Shown: positions 25,858 through 38,070 of the stretch, piece after piece
How the letters are laid out: each line of letters opens with the position of its first letter
Numbering within the stretch: position 1 is the stretch's first letter
NCBI GenBank assembly: GCA_022393335.1
Contig: JAJEKB010001260.1
Coordinates: 46,952 to 110,951, forward strand
Direction: 5' to 3'
DNA: 64,000 nt
Source: Macrotrachela quadricornifera
Lineage: Eukaryota > Rotifera > Eurotatoria > Philodinida > Philodinidae
Translations under genes and position numbers: made by a program
The notes under the pieces: model-generated
What the model was told of the DNA's origin: nothing
What the model saw: only the letters and a program-made list of their open reading frames with translations
Databases searched by the model: none

Positions 25858-28800
25858 TATACTGAAAATACCTTAAAACTCAAATATCTTCGTTCGAGCA
25901 TACCAACAACAGCTCATATTTTGGATTTGTTATTTTGGCAATGAGATCTTTAATTTGACCAGAACATATTTGATCTCATTAACTTACAACACAGACACCT
26001 CCATTATTAGAGAAACATTTTGCTATCACTCACTTAGCAACAAAGAGTAAATAAACGCTTTTATAAATGGAACTTTCAATTTACTATAAAAAGGATCTCA
26101 ATCCAGTTTTCTGATTTCGATAAAAATCTCCTGGCTTTTCTACTGGTTTTCGGTAAAAATCTCCTGGTGAACTCCTGAGTTTTTTGTAAGAAACTCCTGG
26201 TTGTCAAAATTTCGATTTTGCAGCCCTGATCTTAATTTTACAAGTCTACCACAGATGTTATTAGATATGTTAGGGTTAATATTTTTACATGGTTAGATTT
26301 GTTAGATATGTAGCTTCAAATCTGTGAAAAGTTTTTTCAAAAATTTCTTTTCGTTGCTGAGAAAACTCGGTTTCACTGAGGACACCTCAAAACTGGTCAG
26401 GTGAATTTTTTTGTCATTTTCTTCAGTTTTTTTCAAAGACACTTAAAATATACTGAAATATGTTAAAACCAATGCCCAATCCAACAGCCATACTTGGAAG
26501 ATCCTTCGAGATTTTCTGGAAAACCGCTCAGGCGAGTTTTGACTGAAAAATCTATATTTTATTCTAAAAATCACTTTTTCGTTATATTCTTTTGAATCAA
26601 CTTTAGATCAATCGACTCTAGGTGTTCGTTATCATCCTCTGTGTAATCGTACTATTTCTCTCTTAAGCACTCTCTTCTCCAAGTGGCTTAAATATTTAGT
26701 TTGCGATTTTAAAATCATGATTTTTTTTCTTTTTTTTACATCTGTGATATTTTCATTGTGACTACGTTGGAATAAATATACTAGCAGATACTTTAACGAA
26801 CAGAAAATTGTTTGTTTCCAGTTCATTTGCATCTGTACAGGCTGAAGCCTAATAAACTACTAGCTTTTGGCTCAAGAATATGTCTGTTGGATTGGGCATT
26901 GGCTTTAACATATCTGAATATATTTTGACTATCTTCGAAAAGAACAGAAGAAAATGACAAAAAAATCACCTAACCGATTTTCAAATGTCCTCAATAAAAT
27001 CGATTTTTCTCAGCAACAAAAAGGAATTTTTGAAAAAGCTCTTCACAGATTTGAAGCTACAGATCTAACAAATCTAATCACGTACAAATATTGACCCTAA
27101 CATTTCTAATAACATCTGTGATAGGCTTGCAAAATTAAAATCCAGTTTTTGAGCATGGGTCTTGGGAAAATAATTTTGTGAGCCAATACTTTGTTCTAAA
27201 ATTAGTTTAAAACCAATTTCTTATTCAGTTTTCGATGACGAATCAGAAAAACTATGTTAGAAGATTCTATCCTATAAAATATTTAAAAAAAGAGGAATCT
27301 ATGAAAAGATGCCAAATTATCTGTTTTCGACACCTTCCGAGTTTTTTCGATTTTTCGACTTGAAAAAAATTTTAAAAAACCGCAAGGCACACATATTCTT
27401 GACCGCCTTAAAATTTTCTATTGAATGATGTATGAAAATTAAAAAAAATTCACTGCAACTTTGATTTCCGTGCATCTTAGCTGTGCTTATTCTAGTGTGT
27501 CATTTTCCTTTAATTGTCGATCTGAATTTCGCGAATTGAATCCGTTGATGAATTGGTCTTATTCAACTTAATCATGGTTTAATTTCTGATGACATGTAAG
27601 AATCAAATATTCCGTGGCTTTCATCTAATATCAATCCTTTTACTCTTGTCGACTCATCTTTGTCATTTTGTCTATCAACTTTTCGAAGTGGTTTAAATAA
27701 TCTCAAAGATGATCAGTACTCTTTGGTAGTTTATTCTCTCTCGTTGAAATGAAACATTTTACACTCAACTACAGTGTTGAAATATGATTCACGTGTAATA
27801 TGATGGTTGTCTTTGCTGCTGCTGTTGTCCGATGGAGTTGTAGATGTGTAGGTATAAAAGAACAAAATACTGTCACGCATTCATCTCACATCCTCATTAA
27901 TGACGTTTTAATTGTATACAAAATCTATCAAGTATTTTGTAATGTTTTTTTGTAATCATAGAAAGTGATAACCAAGATACGTAAAATAATAGAGAAATGC
28001 CAAATTGATAAGACTAATCAAGGAGTTAATAACAGATCAAATGTTTTGTAGAACTTAAGCAATCGCAACAAACTAAGATTTTTGCGAGCGATCATGCCAT
28101 TGCATATAACACAAAGATGGATCAAATCTAGAAACGAATGTTTTCATATATAAGAGTTACTACTCTTTCCTTCCTTCTCACTAATATTGTCACTAGCAAT
28201 GACAGGTGAGAAATGATCTATATACATTGTAATCGAATTGAAAAGTTGACGATCAACAGAGATCGGATGATAAATAGCTATTTGAACCACGCTTATCTGA
28301 AAAGCGATGTACTATTCAATATGGGTTTGAGAAAGTAGAATGCTCTCACTTCGATGGAGAATATATATTTATTGATACATAGTAATAAAATTCATTAGGC
28401 TCAGTAGCAGCGTCTTTTTATTCTGAGTTCCATGTGTCAATCGTCGTATTATCTTGTACATTATTTCTGCTTGTTTCTATTTGACGACCGCATTAACACT
28501 TTCCAACATTTAATATAGAAGCCTTATGATATCTGCATCGAACAAAAAGGCCAAAAAGTGAAGACCAATTCGATAACTTGGTCAAGTATTTGAAAAGAGT
28601 GTATTTAACTTCACGATTTACCGAAGAAGTGAAACGCGTCAGTCTTTATATTTTCGCTCAAACTGAAAAATTTCAAACTATTGAAACCATCGCATCCTTC
28701 AATCCTATTTACAACACTTCATTCTTTCTTTATATTCAGTTGTTGAATGTGCAAAATATATTGGAAGACGCTGTGAGCAGTATCAAAGCATTGAATTTGT

Positions 28801-29795
28801 CCTTTTCCTCATCAAAGATGATTTTCGAAAAGTACCATAAATAAGATGTCTTGCAGAGAAAAACGAAGGATACAATACCTGTATACATCACCACACGAGA
28901 ACCCTAGTTGATTCAAAAAAAGAAACTAAAGAAAAAAGGAAAAAAGAAGAAAAATATACACATAAGTCATCATTCAGTGCAAACTGGCGTGGTAGTAATG
29001 CAAAAGGGCTGTATTTTTTACATACTCTTTCTGCTTACTCACATATTTGCTCATCATTTTTTTCCGTTCTGTTCACTCGACAGAACGTAAATAACGCTTT
29101 TTTTGTTTTTTTACTCCTTTTACGTTTTTTATTTTTGTTATAAACAACAGAAAAAGAGCGTCAATGTGTGTGATAATGTCTTTAATGAGAGCTACTGTAA
29201 CGTTCTGAGATGATTTAGTTGAAGAAAATTCTTTGCAAAGATGTAAGTATATTTTATTTTGACGAACTTGCAATAATAATGGAACTAGATAAATTTAATA
29301 TTATATTTGATATATTGAAGTAAAGTATCAATTGTGATAGACTTTTCACCAGTTTCAAACTGCATTCGATAACCTTTCGCTAACGAGGAAAGTTGTTCGA
29401 ATATTCTATCGTTTTCTCCTTTGAACATGCATCACTCTAGGTAGCTCGTTGAGCTCATTTCGAATAGCAAAGTCCTAGCAACTCATATACTTTTCTACAT
29501 TCTATATCGTAATTATGCACTCCTTTTTTGACAGAATAATTTTTTTTTATTAAATTTGATTTCTAATTAGTTTACTACGTATTTTGAATTAGTAGATGAT
29601 TTATTAAATATAAAAAAATACAAAAATTAGAATCTTACAAAATTAAATACATAAAGTTCATGAAAATTTCCAATAAACAATAACATTACCTGTTTTGGTC
29701 TATTGACTCATCTGTATGACTCAGATACATGAATTACATACTTATCTTATAGAAAGTCGGATTATTTTAGAAAAGCAAAACCAATATACACGATA
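25858..29795. other. Gene-free stretch between the mariner and the nuclear receptor
   Basis: No gene was recognised. It contains a foldback-type inverted repeat (26232-27139, listed separately). An 88-codon frame at 28578-28844 is open and somewhat less AT-rich than its surroundings but shows no domain and no exon partner. A poly-T and CTTT-rich area at 29040-29130 follows. The last 300 bases before 29796 are presumed promoter. Confidence 0.4.
26232..27139. mobile_element. Inverted-repeat (foldback/MITE-like) element
   Basis: The left arm at about 26232-26489 and the right arm at about 26883-27139 are inverted copies: 'cttgtaaaattaa' and 'tggattgggcattgg' appear as reverse complements at matching distances. 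A roughly 390-base spacer has no clear coding capacity. Arms are diverged with small indels. No target duplication was identified, so the element class is unknown. Confidence 0.7.
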
Positions 29796-31888
29796 ATGTC
29801 ATCCATTGAATCGCTAAAACCAAGCGAAAAACGACAACGCATAATGATTATTACCACCGATGAAAGTATTATTGATCAAATTGAAAAAAGTAACAATATA
29901 TCATTATTAGAACAGATTATTCTTCCATCTAAAAGTAACAACAATGAAGAATCTGTTCAACATGTTCGTATTCAATTATTCTACTAAAGAAAAAACAAAC
30001 GAATGTATTATCTTTAGAACAAGGTACAATTATCACATAAGAAGAATAGACGCAAGGATGTTTCTTTGGTTTGTGTCATTTGTGGATCATCAGCAAATGG
30101 ATATAATTTTGGTGCAATTGCATGTGAAAGTTGTAAAGCTTTTTTTCGTCGCAATGCTCGAAAAGCGCCCGTAAGTTTCAAGAAATAAGTACATCATATT
30201 TATGATATATAGATAAAAAAAACTTGTTCGAATTCGATCTGGTTCTCTCTTCTCATGAATCTCAATTCAACTCTGATAGACTTGCGCAAAAGTGAATAAT
30301 CTTTTTGTCAAAAACCATATAAAAATTCGGATAAAGTAATTAATTGAGCTGAAATTTTTAAGAATACCTGACATTTGAAAATCGATAGGCGTAGTATATC
30401 ACAGAAAGATATCATTTGACTGCTCGAAATTGACTCAGGACATATTTGTATAAATCTATTAATTATTTGATAATCATAAAAATACACTTTGGATTTGAAA
30501 TATTCCAATGATATAATTAATTTGTATATGTGTACATTTTTTTAGAGTTGTTAATCCATTCGAAACTCGAGAAATATTTTAATCTTTGATAAGAATGGAA
30601 AGAGAAAATCTATCTAATTGCTTCAAATCCTGTTTTTAATGATTTTCAAAATGATAATATTTTTTCTCTCTAGACTGCTTTTTATTGTGATGGTAATGGT
30701 AATTGCCAAATAACAGTTGAAACACGCCGATATTGTGCAGCCTGTCGCTTAGCCAAATGCTTTAACAGTGGAATGCAATGTGATCGAATATTGACGGTAT
30801 TAATAAAACAAAAAAAAATCTTTTATAAAATTAAATTTTAGGCTGAACAAAACGCAGAAAAACGTCGTCGAATAGAAGAAAATAGAAAGTTAGTGGTGAA
30901 TTCAAACTTGGAAGCAAACGAAGAGCTTCAGTTGTCATTATCTCCATTGTCAAATGATGTAAGAATATTCTTAAAAAACACATTATTTCATTTATCTATT
31001 CTTATATTATTCTTAGTTACTTACATCGATAGACACAAATATTCTTCTCACAGATTTTACCGATTTTCTATCACCTGCGTTACAACATACATTACTCAAT
31101 TCAGATGATTTACAACGTGTAGAAACTATATCATACTGTTATCAAAAACGTATTGAAATTGGTAAGTAAGTATTTTCGTTGATATTTTCTCTTTTCATCT
31201 TAGTATGTTTTGTATATTAGCGGCTCGTGATGGTCTCCCATGGGATCCATCAAAGCATTCAGATACTTTTATACAAGTTCTCAATAGTTATTCAGTATCA
31301 ATAGTACGACTTTTATCATTCTTCAAACAAATACCGGAATTTAATCAACTAAATATTGATGACAAAGTTACTTTAATTAAATATAATATTCCAATAGTTT
31401 TGGGTATAAATCGTGCACTTGCATATAACCCAGAAACTCATCAACTCATTGAAAGTAATACTGATGCACAACCGAATATAGAATTCTATGCAGTACTTCA
31501 TGGTCATAAAACATTCATGCAATCAAAAAAGGTTTTTCTTTCATTTTTACATCTAGTAAAATACGATAGAAAAATTATTGAATTAGCGCTTATTGTGCTT
31601 ATTTTTACACAAGGATTTTCAATACAGAATCCTCATTATGAACAAATACTTAATGATACAATATCTGTATATCGTGCACAGAATTATTACACAGAATTAT
31701 TATGGAAATACATGGAAACAATGTATGGATATAAAAAAGCAATTAATTTATTTAGTGAACTTATTGATCATGTCATCTCATTGCAAACACTTCAGGAAGA
31801 AATAAGAAATAATGTATTGCGAGTGTTATCACCGGACGATACTAATGAATTACTGCCAATTATCAAATCATTATGGTGCATTTCATAA
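29796..31888 (+). CDS. Nuclear hormone receptor, NR1J (DHR96/DAF-12)-like
   Basis: Ligand-regulated transcription factor. Exons are 29796-29963, 30018-30170, 30674-30796, 30842-30958, 31017-31161 and 31221-31888, with consistent phases and about 457 residues. The DNA-binding domain covers about 75-148: first zinc finger 'CVICGSSANGYNFGAIACESC', second 'CDGNGNCQITVETRRYCAAC'. The P-box reads CESCKAFF, the form characteristic of the DHR96/NHR-8/DAF-12 group. A short basic hinge follows, then a ligand-binding domain from about 190 with 'LLSFFKQIPEF' and 'LNIDDKVTLIKYNIPIV' (helix 3-5 signature). The end 'LLPIIKSLWCIS' lacks an obvious acidic AF-2 core, so activation may be atypical. An AG 39 bases downstream of the chosen exon-5 acceptor would put stops in frame; the chosen acceptor keeps it open. 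The ligand is unknown. Confidence 0.9.
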
Positions 31889-34800
31889 TATTTAGTTATA
31901 AAAGTTATTTAACTGGAGACAAAAATGTTCTTACTTGCTGTTTGAGTATAATATAATTGGTCATATATATTCACTTATTGTGATTCTTTTTATCCATTAT
32001 AAACTATATTTTTCAATTCTAAACGTATTTTATGTCAATAATGTTTGTTTTATTTAAATTTAGTCATATTTTTGTATACATAAATCGCAGAAGAAATAAT
32101 AAAATCGATTATACCGTACATAGGACATCTCAAAAATACCCTGTTAATTCACATTATCAACTTCTAAACCAATAAATTTTTTCTTTTCGGAAAGATTAAT
32201 GTCTGGCCTATAACTGTTGTATTAGACAAATTTTGAAAGAGGAAAAGCGGATCCTAATAAAACCAATAAAATTCACAAAATTTCACGAATAAACCTAATA
32301 AATCAAGAAAAAAACAGATTTTATATCTTAAATCCTGGTGAACGTTCATGGATTTTGATCGAACTTGATAGATCCTAGTGTATTCTGATCAAGAAGAGGC
32401 GATGCATTACCATATGCCTGCTTGTGCTACTATTATTCTTTTATTTTTTTAAATATTTCTACAAGTGTAAGTGGACGTGTGCTAGAATTTTGTTAATGAT
32501 ATGGAACTTTAATTTCGTACAAGTTAAATACCTATCTTTTTCAATTTAGCACGTGAATACATCCCAGTGTCATATTATAAAATTGCTGAATATTATTTGC
32601 TGCTTTGTTGTTCTTATACTAATTTATTAAGATATTGTTGACGTGATGGCAGTTATCATTTGGTATTATAGATTTCATTTGATTTGAATTATTTTACAAA
32701 TATATGATTATTGCAATATCTTATATAGGATTTCACAATCAATTACAATACTTCACTTATTTTTAGAAAATGTTGTTCATAAGCTTTGTATTACAATATA
32801 AAGACGTATGTAAAAGAAATGATCGACAAAAACGGTGTGTTTATAATATTTGATCAATAGGATTGTACAATAAACTATTGTATGATCTGAATAACAAAGG
32901 ATCATTAGTATAATTTCGTCTTCCGTTTTTATAGCCATATTTAATATTTTCTATACAAAAATATGAATGTAGTGATATCTTTGATGGGAGAGATAATCTT
33001 ACTTATATTTTGCCATTCCTCCAACATTTATAACGAAACATAAAATAGTGTCGAAATACAGCTTGTTCTTTTTTATGCTACAGTTTCTTGTGAAACAATA
33101 TGCATTACAATCAAGTATATAATGAGAATGTTACTGAAAGTAATAGAAAACGAAAATGGTGGCATCCTCGTTAGATAAAGATTGTCGGCATCTCTATTGC
33201 CGTACTGAAAATTATTGCAGTTACTCTCTCTCTGGTGTTAAAATTTGTCGTTTTTAACCAAGAAAGCTGGAAGTTACTACCACTATCTCTATGACTGCCA
33301 CAATATCTGTAGTAACAGTCACAATATTGACACCACCGTCGTCTGTAATAATAACAACATCAACAATGGTACCGGATATAATTAACGAAAATTTGTAATA
33401 AATGAATCGGTATTTTTCTTCAGACGATTGCTTTTTTATTATAGGCAAAACTAGATTATAATAATTCCTATCGTAGCTATTTCTTATCAGTATTCTTTTT
33501 CATTTACTATCACTAAGTGCTCTATTACTTCTCGGCATGCAATGGTCTATTTGCATTCAGTTTGAATTTAAAAAGAAACGCATTTAATTCCAGATACTAC
33601 AGAAACAGACTGAACTCTAAAGATATTTCCAAACTAAATTTAAATAATCTTAGAACGGTGTGTCCTAATTCTGTCGCAATTTTGTATTCTATGCATAACT
33701 TTCGATATCGATATCATACAGAATTGATATGTCAGTTCTAAAAAAGTAAACACTTCATGATCGATTGATACAAAATCAACCAATAATTAACTACATATAA
33801 TACACCACAGAATGTCCCAAAAGTCTTTTTTCAGATAAAATTTTCGTATATATTCTTATATGGCTCAAGCAGTGCTGTATTTTTGAGAAACAGAATGCTG
33901 TAATCTAGATATGCAGAGAAATACTGGAGAAATATGAATGACATTCGATGAATATTAGTGAATATTGCTATATGCTGATTATTGGTTCCGATCGTTACAT
34001 TAATGATGGTAAACCAATGAATGATTGTCATTGTTACATCTTTAGAACTAATGTTTCTTAGCATCTCATTTTATGTCCCTTCAGATCATGTAGATATGTT
34101 GCGTAAGTGAGTTAAATCAAGATTCGAAAAGTTATAGTTGGACGAAAATAAGTGTTCAATTAACTTTGATAGCCCAGATATGGTGATAATAACCAATCGC
34201 TTGACCCAATTTACAGAAAAAAGTTGACACATCGGACTGTCAGCTGCTATATTTTTATCTATTATATATCAGCTTCATTCTGCAACAAAAAACGCGAAAT
34301 CTACCCATGTTTTCCGCTGTGATCAAAATCCAACGCAGTTCTATCGCATTAAAACTACGAAATAATTTTATTTTATAGAATCTGAAAATTTCTATACATG
34401 CCTAACAGTACTGCGAGTCCAAAGATAAATATTCTCTATAGAATAAATATTTTGAAGTATTTTTGTCTAGGATAGTTTATCACTGGTAGTATGAATCATG
34501 CACGATTTTCTCACACAGCATCCCTATTAAATGGTGATACAAATGGTAAAAATCCTCTAAATAGTGCTGAATTATATGATCGCTAAGGGAAACCTTTGAT
34601 ATTTTAGAGTCTGATCCTTTACAGATATGACCAGGATTCTGCAAGAATTCGACGTTTTATCCTGAGAAAATGAAAATTCTGAAAGAAGTGTGTGGTCACG
34701 GTATTTTCCAGCAAGTGCCGGGATCTATTTTTTTGGGATTTATTCGGATTTTTTTCATAAAATCCTATACATCTTAAAATAAATTCCACATAACTCCTAT

Positions 34801-35424
34801 TTAGGATGAGGGCGAGTGCGAGTGCGAGTGCGGGGGATGGGAGGCAAGAGTGAAGGTGCGCTGAAATACTAATACAGCTATATAGTCTCAATAAATCCTT
34901 AGTAAATAAATAAACCCCACAGAAGAAATAAATCCCAAAAAAATAACTCCTGGTATGCCCTCGTGTCTGCTGGTATATTTTTTTTGTTAATATAATATAT
35001 TAAGTAAATCAAAATTGAAATGCAAAACGCGGCTATTATACCTGGTGCACCCGTTATATCGCAACGAGAGCCGCATGTCTGGATTCTTGCGTTCTTCACT
35101 ATACATGAGGACGCAAGGAATACGACACATTTTATTTCAATATTTATATCGCTCGGGTTGAAAGACAAATATAATAACGTATGTACGCCGCACTACATAC
35201 ATCGATGATTCACAAATTTGCAGAACTGACTAAAAACACTCACACGCGTACTCGTACTCGTACTCGCACTCGAACGAATTCACACTTGCTTGTTTTTGCC
35301 GCAAACACAAGGTTAAAAAAAATGACTAATTGCACAGTATCCCAACACTATTTATACCAATATCACTCAAGACTACACACCACAGAGAATACGAGTATAT
35401 CACAAAAAAAGTTTATACAGAACG
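31889..35424. other. Gene-free stretch upstream of the carboxylesterase
   Basis: AT-rich, with no exon chain recognised. Two GC-richer hexamer arrays lie at 34807-34834 ('gcgagt' units) and 35245-35273 ('actcgt' units), in opposite orientation. The region 34990-35170 is also less AT-rich and open on the minus strand, but matches no family. Confidence 0.4.
34807..35273. repeat. Pair of inverted hexamer arrays
   Basis: 'gagtgc' repeated about four times at 34811-34834 has its inverse, 'actcgt/actcgc' repeated, at 35247-35272. The two are separated by about 410 bases and could form the stem of a hairpin. They lie 150-620 bases before the esterase start codon. Function is unknown. Confidence 0.55.
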
Positions 35425-37137
35425 ATGTTAACTGCACACAAAATTATGATAGAAGTTCTAGCAGTAATACTGATTTTATCACTGATTATTCCAGCGATCA
35501 GAGCGACCAACATTTCACCGACGGCTCAGACACAACAAGGTGTTTATATTGGTCGTCAAATAATAATCAATGGTACGAATGTGAACTATTGGCTTGGCAT
35601 ACCTTATGCTCAACAACCTATCGGAAACCTTCGATGGAGGCCTCCTCAAACTCTTGCCACATCGAATGTGACCAGAGAAGCATACAATTCTAATTCTTGT
35701 TCTCAAATGTTTGACTTTGGCTTTCAACGTACCGAATCTTGTCTCATTCTAAACGTATACGCCCCAGAGAGTGCGAATAATTTGCCTGTGTATGTTTGGA
35801 TTCATGGAGGCGGTTTTAATGCTGGTGCATCTATGCAGTATAATGCTGCACCGTTTGTTAGCACAAGCATGATCAATTCTATTCCTATAGTCGTCGTCAC
35901 AATCAATTATCGGCTTGGTCTGTTTGGTTTCCTCGCAGATGAAGAATTGTTTGAAGAAAGATCAGGTATCGACAATAGACGAACCACCGGTAACTATGGT
36001 ATATTAGATCAAATCATGGCATTAGATTGGATAAAGCAAAATATAGCTGGTTTCGGTGGTAATCCTGACCAAATTACTGTCGGTGGTGAGAGTGCTGGTG
36101 GTGTAAGCACCGCAATTTTGCTCACAACCTCTTTGGTTCCTAGTGGTACGTTTCAAAGAGTTCATGTTGGAAGTGGTACTATATGGCCCAATTTGATGGA
36201 ACCTTGGGAGGTGGCCATGAACAAGACCGGCAACGTTTTGCGAGCTAATACAAATTGTACTACAGTACAATGTCTCCGCAATCTAACCGTAGATCAAATC
36301 GTTGCAGTCCAATTTTTTATTACAGCTGGAAGTACCATGGCATTTTCTGGCCTTCCAGTTATCGATGGTTACGTGCTGAGCGATATGCTGGAAAACTACT
36401 ATGTGAGAGGAAATTTTCAAAAAGTTCCTTTACTAATCGGAACCACGGCGAACGAGACAACTATGATCACATGTCCAGTCTTTAATAGCACCGCCAACAG
36501 TGCACAAGTTCAAGCTTACCTCATGAGCATATACAATACCACCATTATCGATGAGATTCCTTCTATTTATGGTCCTATATCTGACTCTGATAATCCATTA
36601 ACATATCTAAATATTGTATACACTAACTCTTGGATGAATTGTGGATCTAGACGTATTGCTTCGAGCTTTTCTCGTTATGCAACACCTTCTTATTTATATA
36701 CATACAATCATCTCCTATCTGCTACACCGTCTTGCCTCGGTGTAGCACATGCCGCCGAACTTGTCATGCTCTTTCCGTCGTATATTCCTTATTTTTTGCA
36801 TGGTTACACTTTCAATGCAATAGACCAACAAATCTCTACGAATATGATGCTATATTGGGCTCATTTCATCTCTAGTTCGAATCCAAATTACAATGGAAGT
36901 CCAGCTAATTGGGATGCTTATCAAAACTCGAACGATAACGATTTTGTGATTGAGTTCAATCCATATATGAGAAATCATTATTATTATCCTACTTGCTCAC
37001 GGTTTTGGGATCGGTATGCTGTCACAGACAATACCATCACATCGGTTGCGAATACATATTCCAACAAATATCAGTATTTTTTATTGCTTTTTTCTTTAAT
37101 TTGCATTTATATCCATACTAATTTCAATTTTTACTGA
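35425..37137 (+). CDS. Secreted or membrane-anchored carboxylesterase (type B, cholinesterase-like), intronless
   Basis: Alpha/beta-hydrolase that cleaves carboxylic esters. It is one uninterrupted frame of 570 residues, about the family's usual length. A signal peptide is likely within residues 1-27 (hydrophobic 'VLAVILILSLIIPAI'). The oxyanion-hole motif HGGG is at 127-130, the nucleophile in GGESAGG near Ser223, the likely acid Glu344 in 'GTTANETT', and the likely His442 in 'GVAHAAEL'. Several N-x-S/T sites suggest glycosylation, and a hydrophobic C-terminus (about 549-565) suggests a GPI or membrane anchor. Unlike nearly all neighbours, it has no introns and uses many G/C third positions, so horizontal transfer or retroposition is possible. 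Only the type-B family assignment is firm; it lacks clear acetylcholinesterase specificity marks. A second in-frame Met at position 8 is an alternative start. Confidence 0.92.
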   Translation: MLTAHKIMIEVLAVILILSLIIPAIRATNISPTAQTQQGVYIGRQIIINGTNVNYWLGIPYAQQPIGNLRWRPPQTLATSNVTREAYNSNSCSQMFDFGFQRTESCLILNVYAPESANNLPVYVWIHGGGFNAGASMQYNAAPFVSTSMINSIPIVVVTINYRLGLFGFLADEELFEERSGIDNRRTTGNYGILDQIMALDWIKQNIAGFGGNPDQITVGGESAGGVSTAILLTTSLVPSGTFQRVHVGSGTIWPNLMEPWEVAMNKTGNVLRANTNCTTVQCLRNLTVDQIVAVQFFITAGSTMAFSGLPVIDGYVLSDMLENYYVRGNFQKVPLLIGTTANETTMITCPVFNSTANSAQVQAYLMSIYNTTIIDEIPSIYGPISDSDNPLTYLNIVYTNSWMNCGSRRIASSFSRYATPSYLYTYNHLLSATPSCLGVAHAAELVMLFPSYIPYFLHGYTFNAIDQQISTNMMLYWAHFISSSNPNYNGSPANWDAYQNSNDNDFVIEFNPYMRNHYYYPTCSRFWDRYAVTDNTITSVANTYSNKYQYFLLLFSLICIYIHTNFNFY

Positions 37138-37448
37138 TTCGTTTGATTTTTATGTTCTCATAATAAATGTTTTAATAATACTCAAGTCTTCAGTTCTATT
37201 CTCTGTGTACAATTATTTGACTCTTTCAGTCAGAGACTAGTTTTCAAAATAACGAAGAGTAAAAATCTTTCAAACTCAACATCATTATTTTACTACATTC
37301 ATTTTTTTCATATTTTATGAAGAGAAAAGAAAAAACGAAAATGTCTGTTATTCATCGTTTGCTGAAAGTACGATGGTACTCAAATACAAAAAATAATCCA
37401 TGCTCCTCTGCAATGGAATGATCTGAATATACAAATATCGAAGATGAA
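37138..37448. other. Esterase 3' region
   Basis: Contains an AATAAA-like signal near 37161 ('aataaatg'), consistent with polyadenylation of the esterase mRNA. Nothing else was recognised. Confidence 0.5.
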
Positions 37449-37981
37449 ATGATCGAAGAGGCTTTTAATACAAATAAAGAAGAGATTGAAATCGGTGATG
37501 ATTATATGATTAATTTAAAAGAATACATACAATACAACAGACTTGATCATTATAAGAAACAAGCCATAAAACGATTTTTATTAGATTCATCAACCACAAC
37601 TTGTGTCTACCTGCACGAAGAACGCTTTTCATCGCGTGTATCACTTGGTTCCATTCCACTTATCGAAATAATGGAACAAGTCATATTGAGATAGTTTATC
37701 ATGGAATGAATTGCACCGATAAAGAACGATTGAAATATATAAGTAATCATGTGATATATTTCTCAGCTTTTACATCCACTAGTACAAATCAAGCGCTGGC
37801 ATTCATCTTCAGCAGTGCACTTCTGATCATTCAATCAAAGTTTTACTCTCGGTTCTCTCGTAAGATTCGTTCTTATGGTATTGACATACAAAATCTACCT
37901 TATTTTTCTCAATAAGAAGAATTTTTACTCTATCCAGCGGCGTTATTCGAATTTGTTGAATATGAATTTAAACGAGAATAA
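37449..37981 (+). pseudogene. ADP-ribosyltransferase (ART)-like gene relic
   Basis: Remnant of an arginine-specific mono-ADP-ribosyltransferase-type protein, a family expanded in rotifers. The first part is open from 37449 to about 37630 and then breaks by frameshift. The second frame (from about 37620) carries 'IEIVYHGMN', which corresponds to the R/H motif strand, and 'YFSAFTSTST', the S-T-S motif. Just before the expected E-x-E turn there is an in-frame TAA (37913-37915), after which the same frame continues with 'EEFLLYPAALFEFVEYEF'. No promoter or upstream exon was identified. At least one frameshift and one stop mean no intact enzyme is encoded. The family call rests on motif order and is moderately sure. 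Confidence 0.6.
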
Positions 37982-38070
37982 ACAGTAGAATTTTTTACGC
38001 ACGATATGGGTGTATTAGTATAAAATCAATTCAAAAAATGCTTCATAATGGCATATTTTTCATGGCACTC

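Noticed and set aside
28578..28844. 88-codon frame, possible gene fragment
   Set aside because: No domain, splice partner or family resemblance was recognised; kept only as a note in the gene-free stretch.
35181..35693. 170-codon frame with a Thr-Arg repeat
   Set aside because: It reads through the 'actcgt' hexamer array and overlaps the 5' part of the esterase in another frame.
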